Shown here one piece after another: positions 31,839-43,555 of a DNA stretch of 64,000 nt. Below the pieces are notes generated by a model that did no database searches, had not been told where the DNA came from, and saw only the letters and a program-made list of their open reading frames with translations. Each line of letters starts with the position of its first letter. Position 1 is the first letter of the stretch. The position numbers and the translations under genes are program-made. Origin of the DNA: Chimonanthus salicifolius (Eukaryota; Streptophyta; Magnoliopsida; Laurales; Calycanthaceae); NCBI GenBank assembly GCA_013350335.1, contig CM023532.1, positions 91,143,383-91,207,382 of the forward strand, in the 5' to 3' direction.

Positions 31839-33926
31839 TGTAATAGCCCGAATTTTCGAATCAATATATGTTTGGTATTTATTGATTTTAATTTGAATTT
31901 TGACATGATGGAATACCAAATGGATCAAAAGTTGGGACAAGGGTCCAAGAATGGTCCAATGGGCCATGGATTGGATGAAATCCATTTAATGGGTCAATGA
32001 GGACTAATCGGGTCAAGGATGGTCAAATTGGGCCCAATACTCATTTGGGACCCAATAGACCCAATTGAGGTAAGCCTAAGATAAGGAGGGAATTTAATTA
32101 GGCCATGGGCCCAATGTCTACCCAATAAACCATGAATTGGAATTAATACAATTGATGGGTCAATGGTAAGTAATTGGGTCAAGATAGTCAATTTGGGTCA
32201 AAGGGCCATATGGGACCCAATGGGCCAAAGTAGGTAAGCCCTAAAATAAATGGGAAAGACAAAATATAATTGGGCCATGGACCCAATGGTGATCCAATTA
32301 AGATAAATGAAATAGATTAGATAATTATAAAACTATCTAAGTTAAGATGTATCAAGATTAAGTAATATGGCCAAATGGGGTCCACCTCCACCTCAACCAT
32401 TGAGGTGGCGTGTGGACCAAGGAAAAAGTGGGGCCAACCATCATGGTTGACTTGGTCAACCATGGATAAATTTAAGAAGACTAAGGTGGATTAAGGTAAA
32501 TTAAATTGATTGAAATTATTGTAAAATTATCTAAGTTAAAATCAATGGAATTAAAATAACATGGCCAAGTGGGGCCCACCTCCACCTCATCAAGTGAGGT
32601 GACAGGTGGGGTAGGTATAAGTGGGGGCCGTCCACCATGGTTGACTTGGTCAACCATGGGTGGTTTTATTAGATAGATAAATTAATGGAATTAAATTGGA
32701 TGGAAATTAATTAACCTAAGTGAGGACTTAACTTAACTAATTAGGTTGATTAATTAGGGTCAACATAGACAAGTCAAAGAGGACAAGGGAGCCATGCTTG
32801 GTGGTTGGGTCTCAACCACCACCACCAAATTCAAGCTAGCCCATGCTTGGTTGGTGAGGAAGTTAATGTTTGAGTGAAGGCCAACCATCTCCATCTCATT
32901 TCAAACAAACATTTTTCACTCTATCTCTCCCTCCCACTCTCAAAAACTATCCCATGCATTGGAGGAAAGAAAAAGAGAAGAAAACTTAGAAGAAGAAGAG
33001 AAGAAAAGAGAAGGAGAGAACAAGCCTTGGTCCACCCCTTCAAGATCAAAGGCTAAGATCTTGTTTTCCATCACCTTCCCCTCTCCCTCTCTCAATCTAA
33101 CCCCATCTACCATAGCCGATCCAAGCATATCTCACCGTTGATCAAGCTCATCTTAACCGTACATCAAGGAGAAGAAGAGAAGAGAAGACTAAGGAGAGCA
33201 AGAGGAGAAGCAAAGAGAGACCGGAGGAGTCGTCGGGTGGTAAGATTTTCTTAAAACAAGATTTTATTTTTTTTAGGATATGGAATCCATTTCTTAGACT
33301 AAATGTGGCCAAAAACGTTGTGGGCCATGGATCTAAGATCCATCAAAAGGTAGGATAAGAAATGGATAAAAATGGAGGAATGGATTAAGAAATGGATGAA
33401 ATGGAAGAATGGAATTGTTAATGGAATTTTTAAGTCCTTATTAAGCATAGGAAAATTGGATTTTTAATGGATTAATGGGCCATAGGGTTCGGCCATGTAG
33501 CATGGCCGAACCCCATGGTAAATAATGGATGACATTTAATTAAGGTTTGAGGTTTAAAATGTTGGAGAATGGTTAGGGTTTCAAGGGTTAAATGTAGTCA
33601 AACTTTTGGAAAAAAAAAAAAGTTTTATGATGGAATCCATGGATTTTATTTTAGAATTTTTTTTATAAGAATGGAACTATGGTGATGGCTAACTATTTTT
33701 ATGAAAATGAAAAGATGGAAGATGATGGAGGAAGTGATAATTTCAATGGATTTGAAAGTGTATGATATAAAGTATTAAAGGGACCAAATGAATGAAAATT
33801 AGTGATTTTTAAATGGAGTTTTAGCAAAGAAAACCATGGACTAACATTGAGGAAATAATGGCCTCATATGGCTCCAATGAAGGGAACCATGAACCATGGG
33901 TTCGGCCATGGTGTATGGCCGAACCC
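31839..33926 (+). mobile_element. family B 3' LTR, second half missing
   Basis: It starts TGTAATAGCCCGAATTTTCG, with many GGGCCCAAT/GACCCAAT motifs in the first 500 bases. From 32362 it repeats the 5' LTR. It includes a purine-rich leader, donor-like site at 33240, and hairpins at about 33486 and 33898. It breaks off exactly after the second hairpin (GGCCGAACCC). Confidence 0.9.
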
Positions 33927-33985
33927 TTCAAATTAAAATCAATAAATGCCAAACATATATTGATTCGAAAATTCGGGTTATTACA
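33927..33985 (-). mobile_element. 59-base inverted family B LTR start
   Basis: The minus strand reads TGTAATAACCCGAATTTTCG, then AATCAATATATGTTTGG, the first 59 bases of the family B LTR. Its outer end (33985) abuts family A reverse transcriptase. It is probably what is left of an oppositely oriented family B copy. Confidence 0.9.
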
Positions 33986-34203
33986 GTAGCAGTGAAAGAT
34001 TGGAAAGCGCCCAAGAATGTAACCGAAATTCGTAGTTTCTTGGGATTGGCTGGTTATTATAGAAGATTTATCATGGATTTTTCCAAAATAGCGGCTCCAT
34101 TGACTCGACTCACTTAGAAAGGAATCAAGTATGTGTGGACAGATCTGTGTAATCAAGGTTTGAAGAGCTGAAGACAAGACTCACCACTGCCCCTATTTTA
34201 GTT
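33986..34203 (+). pseudogene. pol: family A reverse transcriptase end and start of RNase H
   Basis: It resumes inside reverse transcriptase with [21 protein letters not shown] and [16 protein letters not shown] (34115-34117) follows, then KGIKYVWTDLCNQ and a one-base loss near 34157. It is parallel to 29610-29850 of family B, and all family A coding sequence before it is gone. Confidence 0.9.
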
Positions 34204-35139
34204 TTGCCGGTAAGTGGCAAGTGTTACGAGGTATACTGCGATGCCTCGGGAGAAGGACTGGGATGTACACTCAGTCAGAGTAATTGTGTGGTGGCGTATG
34301 GTTCAAGGCAGTTAAAAATATATGAACATCTTTACCTCACACATGATTTGGAATTAGCTGCAGTGGTTTTCGCCCTCAAAAGTAGGAGACACTACCTCTA
34401 CGGCGAGAAATTTGAGGTATTTTCTGATCATAAGAGCTTAAAATATTTATTTGATCAGAAGGAGCTCAACCTCAGGCAGAGAAGATGGATGGAGTATCTG
34501 GCGAATTATGAGTTTGCGCTTCGATACCATCCAGGCAAGGCAAACAAAGTAGCGGATGCCCTCAGCCGTATATCACATGCATCCGTGGCATGTTTGATCA
34601 GATCGGAATGGGAGATGTTAAATACCATCCGAGAATTTAAACTCTATTACAACAACCGTGGGACCATATACAATCTGGTCATACAATCCAACATGGTCAC
34701 CAAGATTGAACAAGAACAATGTATGGATCCAGAGGTAGAAGAGATATGGGCCAAGATGTCCACTGGTGTAGTCTTACCGGAATGGGAATTACGACCGGGA
34801 CAGGGTCTTTTATTCCGGGGAAGAACATATGTGCCAAAGAGCTGTATGAAAGAGCTATTGATTGAAGCTCATCAATCCAAGCTCTCCATCCATCCAGGTA
34901 GCACCAAAATGTACCATGATCTAAAGAGGCATTATTGGTGGCATGGACTAAAAAGGGATGTGGCGGAATTCGTGGCACATTGTCTAACTTGTCAGCAAGT
35001 AAAGACTGAACATAAAAAACAACCAGGGTTACTCAAACCCTTAGCAGTGCCAGAATGGAAATGGGAGCACATTTCCATGGACTTTGTGATGGGATTGCCG
35101 AGATCTTCAAGGGCAATGATGCCATATGGGTCGTGGTAG
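34204..35139 (+). CDS. pol: family A pol: RNase H and integrase N-terminal half
   Basis: The open run is 311 codons. RNase H has [37 protein letters not shown] and [20 protein letters not shown]. It passes into LRYHPGKANKVADALSRISH and the integrase H-H-C-C domain (HQSKLSIHPGS, HYWWHGLKRD, CLTCQQVKTEH), ending in the core start HISMDFVMGLPRSS. A one-base loss near 35105 in AAGGG sends the frame to a stop. The start is an internal Met. It is clearly related to the family B polyprotein, but diverged. Confidence 0.93.
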   Translation: MPVSGKCYEVYCDASGEGLGCTLSQSNCVVAYGSRQLKIYEHLYLTHDLELAAVVFALKSRRHYLYGEKFEVFSDHKSLKYLFDQKELNLRQRRWMEYLANYEFALRYHPGKANKVADALSRISHASVACLIRSEWEMLNTIREFKLYYNNRGTIYNLVIQSNMVTKIEQEQCMDPEVEEIWAKMSTGVVLPEWELRPGQGLLFRGRTYVPKSCMKELLIEAHQSKLSIHPGSTKMYHDLKRHYWWHGLKRDVAEFVAHCLTCQQVKTEHKKQPGLLKPLAVPEWKWEHISMDFVMGLPRSSRAMMPYGSW

Positions 35140-36116
35140 ACCGACTGACCAAGTCTGCACATTTCATTCCAATTAAGATGATGGATTCATCTGAGACGTT
35201 GGGTCGGCGGTACATCAGGGAAATTATTCGGCTGCATGGCATCCCCCGAACTATAGTATCTGACAGCGATGGTCGGTTTACCGGTAGAGTGTGGCAAAGT
35301 ATGCAGTCAACTATGGGGACAGATCTACTGACTAGCACCGCTTTCCATCCACAGACTGATGGACAGTCAGAAAGGACGATACAAACCTTGGAAGACATGC
35401 TGAGAGCGTGCATGTTAGATTTCAAGGGTGGATGGGAGGACCACCTGCCACTACTAGAGTTCTCATACAACAATAGTTATCAGGCAAGCCTTCAGATGGC
35501 TCCATTCGAGGCTTTATATGGAAGGCCTTGTAGATCACCAGTGTGCTGGACAGAGGCTGGTGATCCTGCACTGATAGGACCTGAGCTAGTCGCGGGGACT
35601 ACAGCACAAATTCAGTTGATACGTCAGCGCTTATTGACTGCACAGAGTCGACAAAAGAGCTATGCTGACAAAAGAAGACGGTTTCTGGAATTTGAAGTGG
35701 GAGACATGGTATTTTTAAAGGTCTCGCCACGGAAAGGACACATGAGGTTTGGGAAAAAGGGGAAACTGTCACCAAGATTTATGGGACCGTTTCCCATCAT
35801 GAGAAGAGTGGGGGATGTGGCTTATCAGATAGCACTTCCTTCACAATTAGCAGCTCTACACGATGTGTTTCACGTGTCGATGATAAGGAAGTATAATCCA
35901 GATCCGTCCCATATTTTGAATGTCCAAGATATTGAAGTGCAAAGCGACATGACGTATGTCGAGAAGCCGGCCAGGATAGTGGAGACCGAACAAAGGGTGT
36001 TGCAAAATAAAGCGATTCAGTTCATAAAAGTGGTATGGGACCGACATGGTGATGAAGAGGCCACATGGGAACTTGAATCGGAGACGAGAACAGCTCACCC
36101 CCAATTATTTATGTAA
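35055..36116 (+). CDS. pol: family A pol: integrase core and chromodomain
   Basis: It takes over in another frame from about 35105: GNDAIWVVVDRLTKSAHF, VSDSDGRFTGRVW (catalytic Asp, with Ser where family B has Arg), FHPQTDGQSERTIQTLEDM (catalytic Glu) and [17 protein letters not shown]. The C-terminal chromodomain-like module includes VLQNKAIQFIKVVWDRHG and ATWELESETRTAHPQLF. The first 50 bases of the open run overlap the previous frame and are not authentic. It is followed 64 bases later by the 3' LTR. Confidence 0.93.
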   Translation: MEMGAHFHGLCDGIAEIFKGNDAIWVVVDRLTKSAHFIPIKMMDSSETLGRRYIREIIRLHGIPRTIVSDSDGRFTGRVWQSMQSTMGTDLLTSTAFHPQTDGQSERTIQTLEDMLRACMLDFKGGWEDHLPLLEFSYNNSYQASLQMAPFEALYGRPCRSPVCWTEAGDPALIGPELVAGTTAQIQLIRQRLLTAQSRQKSYADKRRRFLEFEVGDMVFLKVSPRKGHMRFGKKGKLSPRFMGPFPIMRRVGDVAYQIALPSQLAALHDVFHVSMIRKYNPDPSHILNVQDIEVQSDMTYVEKPARIVETEQRVLQNKAIQFIKVVWDRHGDEEATWELESETRTAHPQLFM

Positions 36117-36149
36117 TTTACTTTGAGAACCCTACTTTGCTCGATTTTC

Positions 36150-36179
36150 GGGATGAAATTTTTGAAAAGAGGGTTATAT
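36150..36179 (+). promoter_or_regulatory. polypurine tract region, family A
   Basis: GGATGAAATTTTTGAAAAGA then GGGTTATAT directly precedes the LTR start TGTAACACCC. Confidence 0.75.
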
Positions 36180-37221
36180 TGTAACACCCCAATTTCTCAA
36201 TGTGATGGATAATTACGAAAATGCCCCTGCATTGGTAAATTTATTAATTATGATGTTAAATGAGAAAATAGTGGGGCCCATTACTCAAATTAAGACACTA
36301 TGAGCACATTATAAATGTCAAATTTGGTTGGATGGGTAATGTACATCAATTGGGTCGAAAATGGCTAAATGGGTCAAAGGGCTCAATTGGGACCCAATGG
36401 GTCATAATGGATTATTTGACCATTGGGTGAGCTCAATTTAAATAGGGTTAAGTTGATTTGATTGGAAATCAAGTGGAGCAAAAATGGGTAGGCTTGATGC
36501 ACAAGTGAAAACCATTTAAAAATGGCAAAATCAGCCCATTATTGGGTCAAGTTGTCAAAACGGGTCAAGGGACTAGTTGGGGACCCAATGGGTCGGGTTG
36601 ACCAGGTTGACCACGGATGACCGTGTGGGCCCTCAATTGAACTCAAGTGTGAGTTAGTTTAGCTCGAGTTGGACTTATTTGGAGTGAGTTTAAATTAAGA
36701 AAAGAGTTGACTCAAATTTGGTGCATTAAATGTATTGAGTTGGATGAGTTGAGTTGGAATAAAAGATCCTGAGTCAAGTGAGTCAAGAGGAAGTGGAAAG
36801 GTGTTCTAATCTCACACAACTCTTAATTAAATCAATCCCAGCCGTTGGATGAAGGGTGCCTTGGCCAAAGCCAAGGGACACCAAGCTTGGGCGGCATGCA
36901 TCTCATCTCATGAGATGCATGGGCTGAAATGAATGGATGCAACGTTTGGTACCAAGGGGTGCCTTGGATGGCACCCAATGACCCATCGTTTTTGCCAAGA
37001 AGTTATGAGGGAAAAGAATGGATTTTGTGGCTGAATTACAAAAGAGGTAGACCACCTCATTTGGCCGATTTTCACATAGAAAATCTTGAGAATCCCCATC
37101 TCTCTCTCTCCCTCTCTCCAAACTCTTTCTCTTGGCTGGACCAGCAGTGGTGTATTTGGTAAGGGACGTTAAGAAAGATAGGAAGTAAAGAGCAAAGGCA
37201 AGAAGAAAATCTTGGAATTTG

Positions 37222-37230
37222 GTAAGTATT
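37222..37230 (+). promoter_or_regulatory. splice-donor-like site in 3' LTR
   Basis: GGAATTTG|GTAAGTATT is kept unchanged from the 5' LTR site at 19391. Confidence 0.4.
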
Positions 37231-38829
37231 CCCATGGGTATTTTGTTTATTAAGATGGAACAAATGGAACATGTCTTGGGCCATGGGTATGGCCGAATGC
37301 ATCAAGGTTTAAACCTTGGGTAATGGAGGTTTAAAAATTATAAAAAGGAATCATTGGGTTCGGCCACCTTGGAGGGCCGAACCCCATGGAAATAATTGGT
37401 TGGTTTTGATGGTCTTTGAAACATAGAAACCATACAATTGTGGGACTGTTTTGGATGTTTCTATTAGACTTAAAATCCATGTTTTAAAAAGGTTTAAAAC
37501 ATGGATTTGGATGTCATGAATGGCTGAATGTATCATGGGTCTAAACCTTGGTTGTAAATTGATAAAATGGATCATTGGGTTCGGCCACCTTGGATGGCCG
37601 AACCCCATGAATTGATGTTGATATTTTGATGGTTTTTGGAAGGTTAAAAACCATGCAAAACCATACCGGTGGTGGATGTATTTACATGTTTTAATTAGGT
37701 CATGTTATGATGAATTTATCAACGATCTAAAGTAAGATGATGAGGTTGAAAAAGATGGAAATTTAGAGCATGGAGTTCGGCCACTTGGGATGGCTGAACC
37801 CCATGGAAATCATTGGTGAATGATATGGTTTTTGGGGATAAAAACCATTCCAAGTATATTGATGTTTAAGAGGATTGTAAAATGGAATTAAATAACTATA
37901 TGGGATCGGCAACGGATGGTTAAACCTTGCTGTTTTTATGGCTGAAAAACAGTGGATAAATTATGTAAGATCGTTGGAAAAATTGCATCCAAAAAACCAT
38001 GAGGTTCGGCCATGTGAATGGCCGAACCCCATGGGTTGCTGTATGGGTTGTTTTATGCGAATTACTTGGAGTTATGGTTACTGATTTGGCTCAGCCTATG
38101 GATGGCTGAACCATGTAATTACCTTGGTAAAAGGGTATAGAACCTAAGTTAAGAACATAGGAGGGAATCACACATGGCCGAACCCCATGGACCATCTTAT
38201 ATGGACTGATTTGGTTGAATCAAAGGGGTTTCAAGTTTGAATATTATGGAACAATATGAGGTATTTAAAAGGGTTCTAAGTGAACAATTGGACAACATAT
38301 GGGTTGGCCATTTCATGGCCAAACCCTAGGGTTTCTATGGCTAAGATATGATGGAAAGGTTTAAATGGAAAAGCCATAGGGTTCGGCCATATGTATGGCC
38401 GAACCCCATGATCTTATTTATGGGTTTATGATTACATTTCATGGAAATAATTAGTGATTCTAAGTGTAAGCATGATACAATTATGAATGGATAAAGAGAT
38501 CAAATTAAAGTGGGTGAGGTTCGGCCATGGGTATGGCCGAACCCCACAAGATGTTTTTGGGTCTTAGATGTGAATGAATATTTAAATGATAGTATGATTT
38601 ACTTATTGTTATATGGACAAGGTAACGGAAATTGAATGACGTGCGAGTCGTGATCGGGTAAAGCCTAAGAAAGAACGGACGCTGAAGTGAATCTTAAATA
38701 GGTTTCCTACCTACTTGTAACCACGGTTTTATCTTGGTTTTTATGAGACTCATGTTTTATTTATTGGTTTTGAAGGATGGATATTATTACATGTTTTATA
38801 TATACATTGGCATCTCATGCATGGACATG

Positions 38830-39125
38830 GGATGATGATTATAAACACTGGAGCCCACACTCCGTCGGAATTCCCGTGATGCAACTGTGGGACCTCCTTA
38901 GGCGGTGAAAGTCCCACCAGGAGAATTACCTGATGCTTATAAACCCGGAGCCCACACTCCGTCGGAATGCCCGAGATGCAACTGTGGGGCCTCCTTAGGA
39001 GGTGAAAGTCCCGCCAAGAAAATTACCTGATGATTATAAACACCGGAGCCCACACTCCGTCGGAATGTCCGTGATGCAACTGTCGGGCCTCCTTAGGCGG
39101 GTGAAAGTCCCTCCAGGAGAATTAA
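38830..39125 (+). repeat. 98-bp tandem repeat, three units, family A 3' LTR
   Basis: It matches 21021-21312 with scattered differences, including CACTGGAG for CACCGGAG in unit one. Confidence 0.95.
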
Positions 39126-39779
39126 TATGTTGATATAAGACACGTCAAGTGATGGGTATATGTATGTGTGATGGGGTGGGGCTCATTACATTTGCATACA
39201 TACATAGCATGGTTTTATATGTTTTTGATAATCAGACATTTGATATATGCATGATTTATAAGTTAACCATGTGGTAGCCCTGATCGGGAACCTACTGGGC
39301 TCGTTGATCTAACGCCCTAATTCTATCCTTAGAGGATAATGCAAGAACAAGGAAGGGGAAAGAGAAGGTCGATGACCAGGAGAGGAGCCAAGCCTAAGCG
39401 CTTGATCATTAATTGGGATTTCTTTATTACTGTCTTTCTAGTTATATTTTGTGGACATGTAATAAGTTGATACCTTGCTATGGTTTGTTTAGGATATTAA
39501 TGATGGATGGTTGGTTTATGTTATTTATTAATTGAGACTGGTACTTGCTATCTATTCAACCTAATTCCGCTGTTAGTCTATTTAATTCCACAAGTCATTG
39601 TTTAGTTCCATGTGTGTATTATCTATCATGGTTTAGTCCATGTACACATGGGTGGCCAGTTAAGGGTCAGACTTTGGGTAGTCGGACTTAGCTCGCTCGT
39701 GACGTCTCTCCGCCCTTGTCCGGTTTATTAAAAAAAAAAAAATAGTCTCTGAAAATCTCAGAAAGGGCGGGGCATTACA

Positions 39780-39784
39780 GGTCA
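39780..39784 (+). repeat. target-site duplication GGTCA, right copy
   Basis: Identical to 18305-18309 and directly follows the LTR end TTACA. Confidence 0.95.
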
Positions 39785-41188
39785 AAAGCTACAATCCAAG
39801 TGCCAAAGCATGAATTTCAAGTCATTGGGCCAAGGACTCGGTTCAAATGGGCTAAGTTGTGCACCACAAAGCTTCAGTGGGCCAGCGACATGCAAGCCCA
39901 TGCGCATTCCACACATTGGACTAGGCCAGTGTGCATGCTCAATCCAACTAAGGCCCAAGCCCTCAAATCCAATTCAAATGGGCCTGAGTTGAGGTCTAGA
40001 TCCAAACCAAAGCCCCCGTTCAATGAACTCTATGGTCCTTGTTTGAATTTCACCTAAATCCAACCCAACTACCTATGTCAAAAACCCATAACCTAACTTC
40101 ACATCCACACCATCCAAGTTCCATCTTAGATCTTAACCTTCCATCTACATACCAAACTAGGTCAAACCATTGATCCATCATCAAATCTAACCATCCATTC
40201 ATCTATCATTAGATCTAGGTCATCCATCATCATCATGATCATCTCAACCTTAGATTAGTGTTCATCCATGTATCACCTACTAATTCATGCAATTCATTTC
40301 ATGCATTGAGCATCTTAACCATTAGATACTAGGTCATCTAATCTCATTCACTCATTCATCTCTTAGAAACCCTAGAGCCTCCACATGCATCCATCACATA
40401 CACACATTACCTTAGGTTTAAGTCATGCATTTCATCATCCATTTAGATCCACCGGTGCATCTAAACCCTCTATCAATCATCTACCCATTCTTATATTTGT
40501 TTTACCCAAAATACCTTAGAGCCATTAGATCAAAACCCCATTTAATCTAAGCCCTCCATTCATAAAGCCTAAGCAATGAACAACTTAAACCTCAAGATAG
40601 CCTCTATGCGTATTTTACACATGATCATCCCCATGATTTTTGCAACCTAAAACCTCTCCATGCACTTAGACCTAAAACCATGTAGATACAATCCTAAGAT
40701 CTTAACACACTTCATCATCCACATCACCAACACCTCACACTATTTTCTCAGTCCAATCCAATCCATTCGAATTTTCACACCTAGTCAACCCTCCATATCA
40801 TCTTCCTATCATCCATCCAGTCATTCATCTCATCTTTTAATCTCATCCATTCATTCGTCATCTCATTGCACAAACCTAAACTACATGGCAAATTTAAATT
40901 TCCCATTGCCAAATCTAAATCCTATTTTCTCTCCTAATCTCCTATGTTCCCTCCACCTTGCCTTAGCCTCCAAGCCAAGCCACCTGCACACTCACCAAAT
41001 TCATGTGACCTCCCTTTAGTAACCCTAAAAACCAAACTTAAATCTCCATCATCCATTCCCAATTTAGACCATCCAATCCCTTGATTTCCCAACTTAAAAC
41101 TTGATTTAATCCAAGCCACACTTTTTTTAAAACCATAAATACCCCAAGGGTAAAATTCGAATATGACTTGGAATTCAAGAGGCTAGAG
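39785..41188 (+). mobile_element. Tat/Athila LTR, right part, then CATC-rich DNA
   Basis: 39785-40060 is the inverted match of 10240-10520 (TTGGGCCAAG, CAAGCCCAT, AAGGCCCAAGC). 40060-41188 is C/T/A-rich with many CATCCAT-type pieces and no recognisable gene or domain. I assign it to the same LTR only by position. Confidence 0.5.
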
Positions 41189-42008
41189 TGTAACACCCCG
41201 TATTTTCAAGTTATAAATATTTACGGAAATTACCCATTTAATTTATAAATTTTAGATATGGATCTTAGATGGGTAAAATGTTGGGTCTTTGCCCAATTAA
41301 GACCCAAAGGATTTTGGTAAATGATTTCAAATAATTTAAATGAGGTTGAATTTAAGTGGTAATGCAACATAATTATATATAAGGGATATGGATTATGAAT
41401 ATGCGCATAAGGGGGATTACTAAATAAAAGAGGTGGCTTGACCGAATTTTAGATATTCATATCCATGATTTTATGCTAGAATATCTTGAGAAGATATCTA
41501 AGATTAAGTGGAAAGATTTTAGGATAATCCTAAAATGGGTCACACGTTGGGATTAGGCAATGATATCTTATTGCCAAATAATAAGATGTCTATATTTAAT
41601 TATATGCGCATGATGTGTGGATTTTTTTTTAAAAAAAGTAGTCATTTCTTTTATTAAGAGAAATACTAGGGATTTGCAAGAAATAAAGGGGCATGGCACT
41701 TTCTATTTAGGAATAAGATATACGAATAGGATCAATTAAAAGAGGCAACAAGGAGGGGCGCATGGGACTTTCTTAATATGGAACCATGTGGAGTTTTATT
41801 AAAAAGAAACCACAACAAGGGCACACGACATTCACATTGCATTCAAAGAGAGGCAGCAACAAGCACAAGAGTAGCCAGCCGAGTGAAAGATCTAGGAGGA
41901 GAAAAGGCTAAGGAAAGAAAAGATTGGAAGAGCAAGATCAACTGACGGAAAACCGGAGGAGCCGCAGAACCGGTAAGTAGTTTAGATGTTTTTGTTAAGA
42001 AAAGAACC

Positions 42009-43471
42009 ATAGGGTTCGGCCATGGTGTATGGCCGAACCCCATGGAAGAGAATTGGGAAGGATTATGGTATTTAATTTCATGGAAAGAAAGAACCATAGG
42101 GTTCGGCCATAGTGCATGGCCGAACCCCATGTAAGGTTATTGGTTAATTTTTAAATGGGAGGTTGATGTTAATAGTATATGATTTTTTGGAAGGGGTTAA
42201 ATGGAAACCATGGAAGGACTTAGTTAAATTTTTATGGGATGGAAACCATGGAAGGAAATTAGATGATCATGATGTTCTAAATGGAAAAGGAGGAAACATA
42301 GGGTTCGGCCATAGTGCATGGCCGAACCCCATGATAGAATATTGATTAATCTAGAAATGGAGTTTGAAAAGGTTGAACATCATAAGTTGATACATGATTT
42401 AAAAAATTAATGGACCATAGGGTTCGGCCATGGTGTATGGCCGAACCCCATGGGAGTTGTCGGTAAAGGTCTATGATTTTAAAGGGTTAAAATGGAGAAG
42501 TATTGGTTATGTTTTAAAGGAAGGCAATTTTGTAAATCCATGATAAAATGGAGGATCATGGGTTCGGCCATGATGTATGGCCGAACCCCATGAGGTTTAG
42601 TTGTGGATTTAAATTATTAAGAATTTATGCTGGAGTTGGTTAATGAATCCATATGGGTTTTAATGGTTTAATAAAAAGGGTTGAACCATAGGCTCGGCCA
42701 TGGTGTATGGCCTAACCCATGGGGTGTATAGCGATTTTTAATGTATGTTAATTGTTTTTGGAAGGTGGAGTTTAAATTAGAAAGTTTCTAAACATGGATT
42801 TTTGGATCAAAAAGGAAAAGAACCTTGGATTATGAATTCAAGGTAGAGATTAAATTGGAAAGCCTCTAATTTTGGAAGGTAGAGATTAAATTGGAAAGTC
42901 TCTAATTATGGAAGGTGGATTTTAATTTAGAAAGGATTTAAGAATGGAAAGATAGAAGGGAAGGATGGACATTAAATTTAGAAACTTTCTAGTTATGGAC
43001 CTTCTAATAATGGACTTGCTAATTATGGAATTTTCTACTAATGGCAAAGTTGTAATTAAAGGCTAAAATGAAAGATCATGGGTTCGGCCATGGTGTATGG
43101 CCGAACCCCATGAGGTTCTTCATGGACTTAAATGGTTAAGGAATTTTTATGGGTCATTTATGGGCCTAAGATGGTGAACCAATTAAATGGATCATATGGA
43201 TTTTTTTATGGAACAACATTATGGATCGATTATGGAATTAAAGTTTATACATATTAAATGAAAGATCATGGGTTCGGCCATGGTGTATGGCCGAACCCCA
43301 TAAACTTGTTAATGGGCCATTTGTGGGCCTTTGTATAATGTAATTGAATAGGTTCACCAAACTAAGATGAAGGGTAAGAATAATGAAATTATAGCCTTGA
43401 ATGGCAATTTTGTAATTAAGTGAAATTAAGGGACCATGGGTTTGGCCATGGTGTGTGGCCAAACCCCATGG
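42009..43471 (+). repeat. palindrome array in family D LTR
   Basis: Palindromes lie near 42009, 42096, 42298, 42418, 42556, 42690, 43077, 43266 and 43434. The last reads GGTTTGGCCA / TGGCCAAACC, changed together on both arms while pairing is kept. Confidence 0.9.
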
Positions 43472-43550
43472 GGATTGTTTTGATGATCATAGGGTTACGT
43501 ATGTGGATTAAATGAATGAATTGTTAATTAAAAATTAGACCAATGGCAAT

Positions 43551-43555
43551 TTGGT
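43551..43555 (+). repeat. target-site duplication TTGGT, left copy
   Basis: It precedes the LTR edge TGTAACGACC. The same bases stand at 47000-47004. Confidence 0.95.

Larger units (their letters stand above)
22563..33985 (+). mobile_element. family B chromovirus nested in family A, truncated at both ends
   Basis: Order: LTR lacking its first 520 bases or so (22563-26765), primer-binding site, leader, gag, protease, reverse transcriptase, RNase H, integrase with chromodomain, purine tract, LTR start TGTAATAGCCCGAATTTTCG (31839), LTR broken off at 33926, then 59 bases of the LTR start in reverse orientation (33927-33985). It separates the accessory frame of family A from the end of its reverse transcriptase. 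I see no clean target-site duplication, which fits loss of both outer ends. Confidence 0.88.
18310..39779 (+). mobile_element. family A chromovirus (Tekay/Del type), with nested family B
   Basis: Two LTRs (18310-21967 and 36180-39779) in the same orientation are bounded by a perfect five-base duplication GGTCA. Between them are a methionine-tRNA primer-binding site, a leader, the start of an accessory reading frame, a nested family B element, the end of reverse transcriptase through integrase and chromodomain, and a purine tract. Gag, protease and most of reverse transcriptase are missing at the nested insertion. The first 125 bases of the two LTRs differ at three places, so the insertion is fairly recent. 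It landed inside a Tat/Athila LTR. Confidence 0.95.
36180..39779 (+). mobile_element. family A 3' LTR
   Basis: 3600 bases, matching the 5' LTR throughout. Differences seen: one GACCACGGAT unit fewer near 36610, a short deletion in the leader near 37150, and loss of the left hairpin arm near 38170. Palindromes recur near 37363, 37580, 37770, 38000, 38090, 38303, 38385 and 38516, and 98-base repeats at 38830-39125. It ends GGGGCATTACA. Confidence 0.95.
41189..43555 (+). mobile_element. family D LTR, left part
   Basis: It starts TGTAACACCCCGTATTTTCA and follows the family D solo LTR in order (TTTTAGATATGGAT, GCCCAATTAAGACCC). The leader ends at a donor-like site at 41973 (CCG|GTAAGTAG). It is interrupted at 43556 by the family E solo LTR and resumes at 47005. 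The end is lost in the N gap, so solo or full-length status is unknown. Confidence 0.85.

Noticed and set aside
40660..41019. 119-codon frame rich in Ser, His and Pro
   Set aside because: CATC-rich low-complexity sequence in an LTR, with no start context or known domain.
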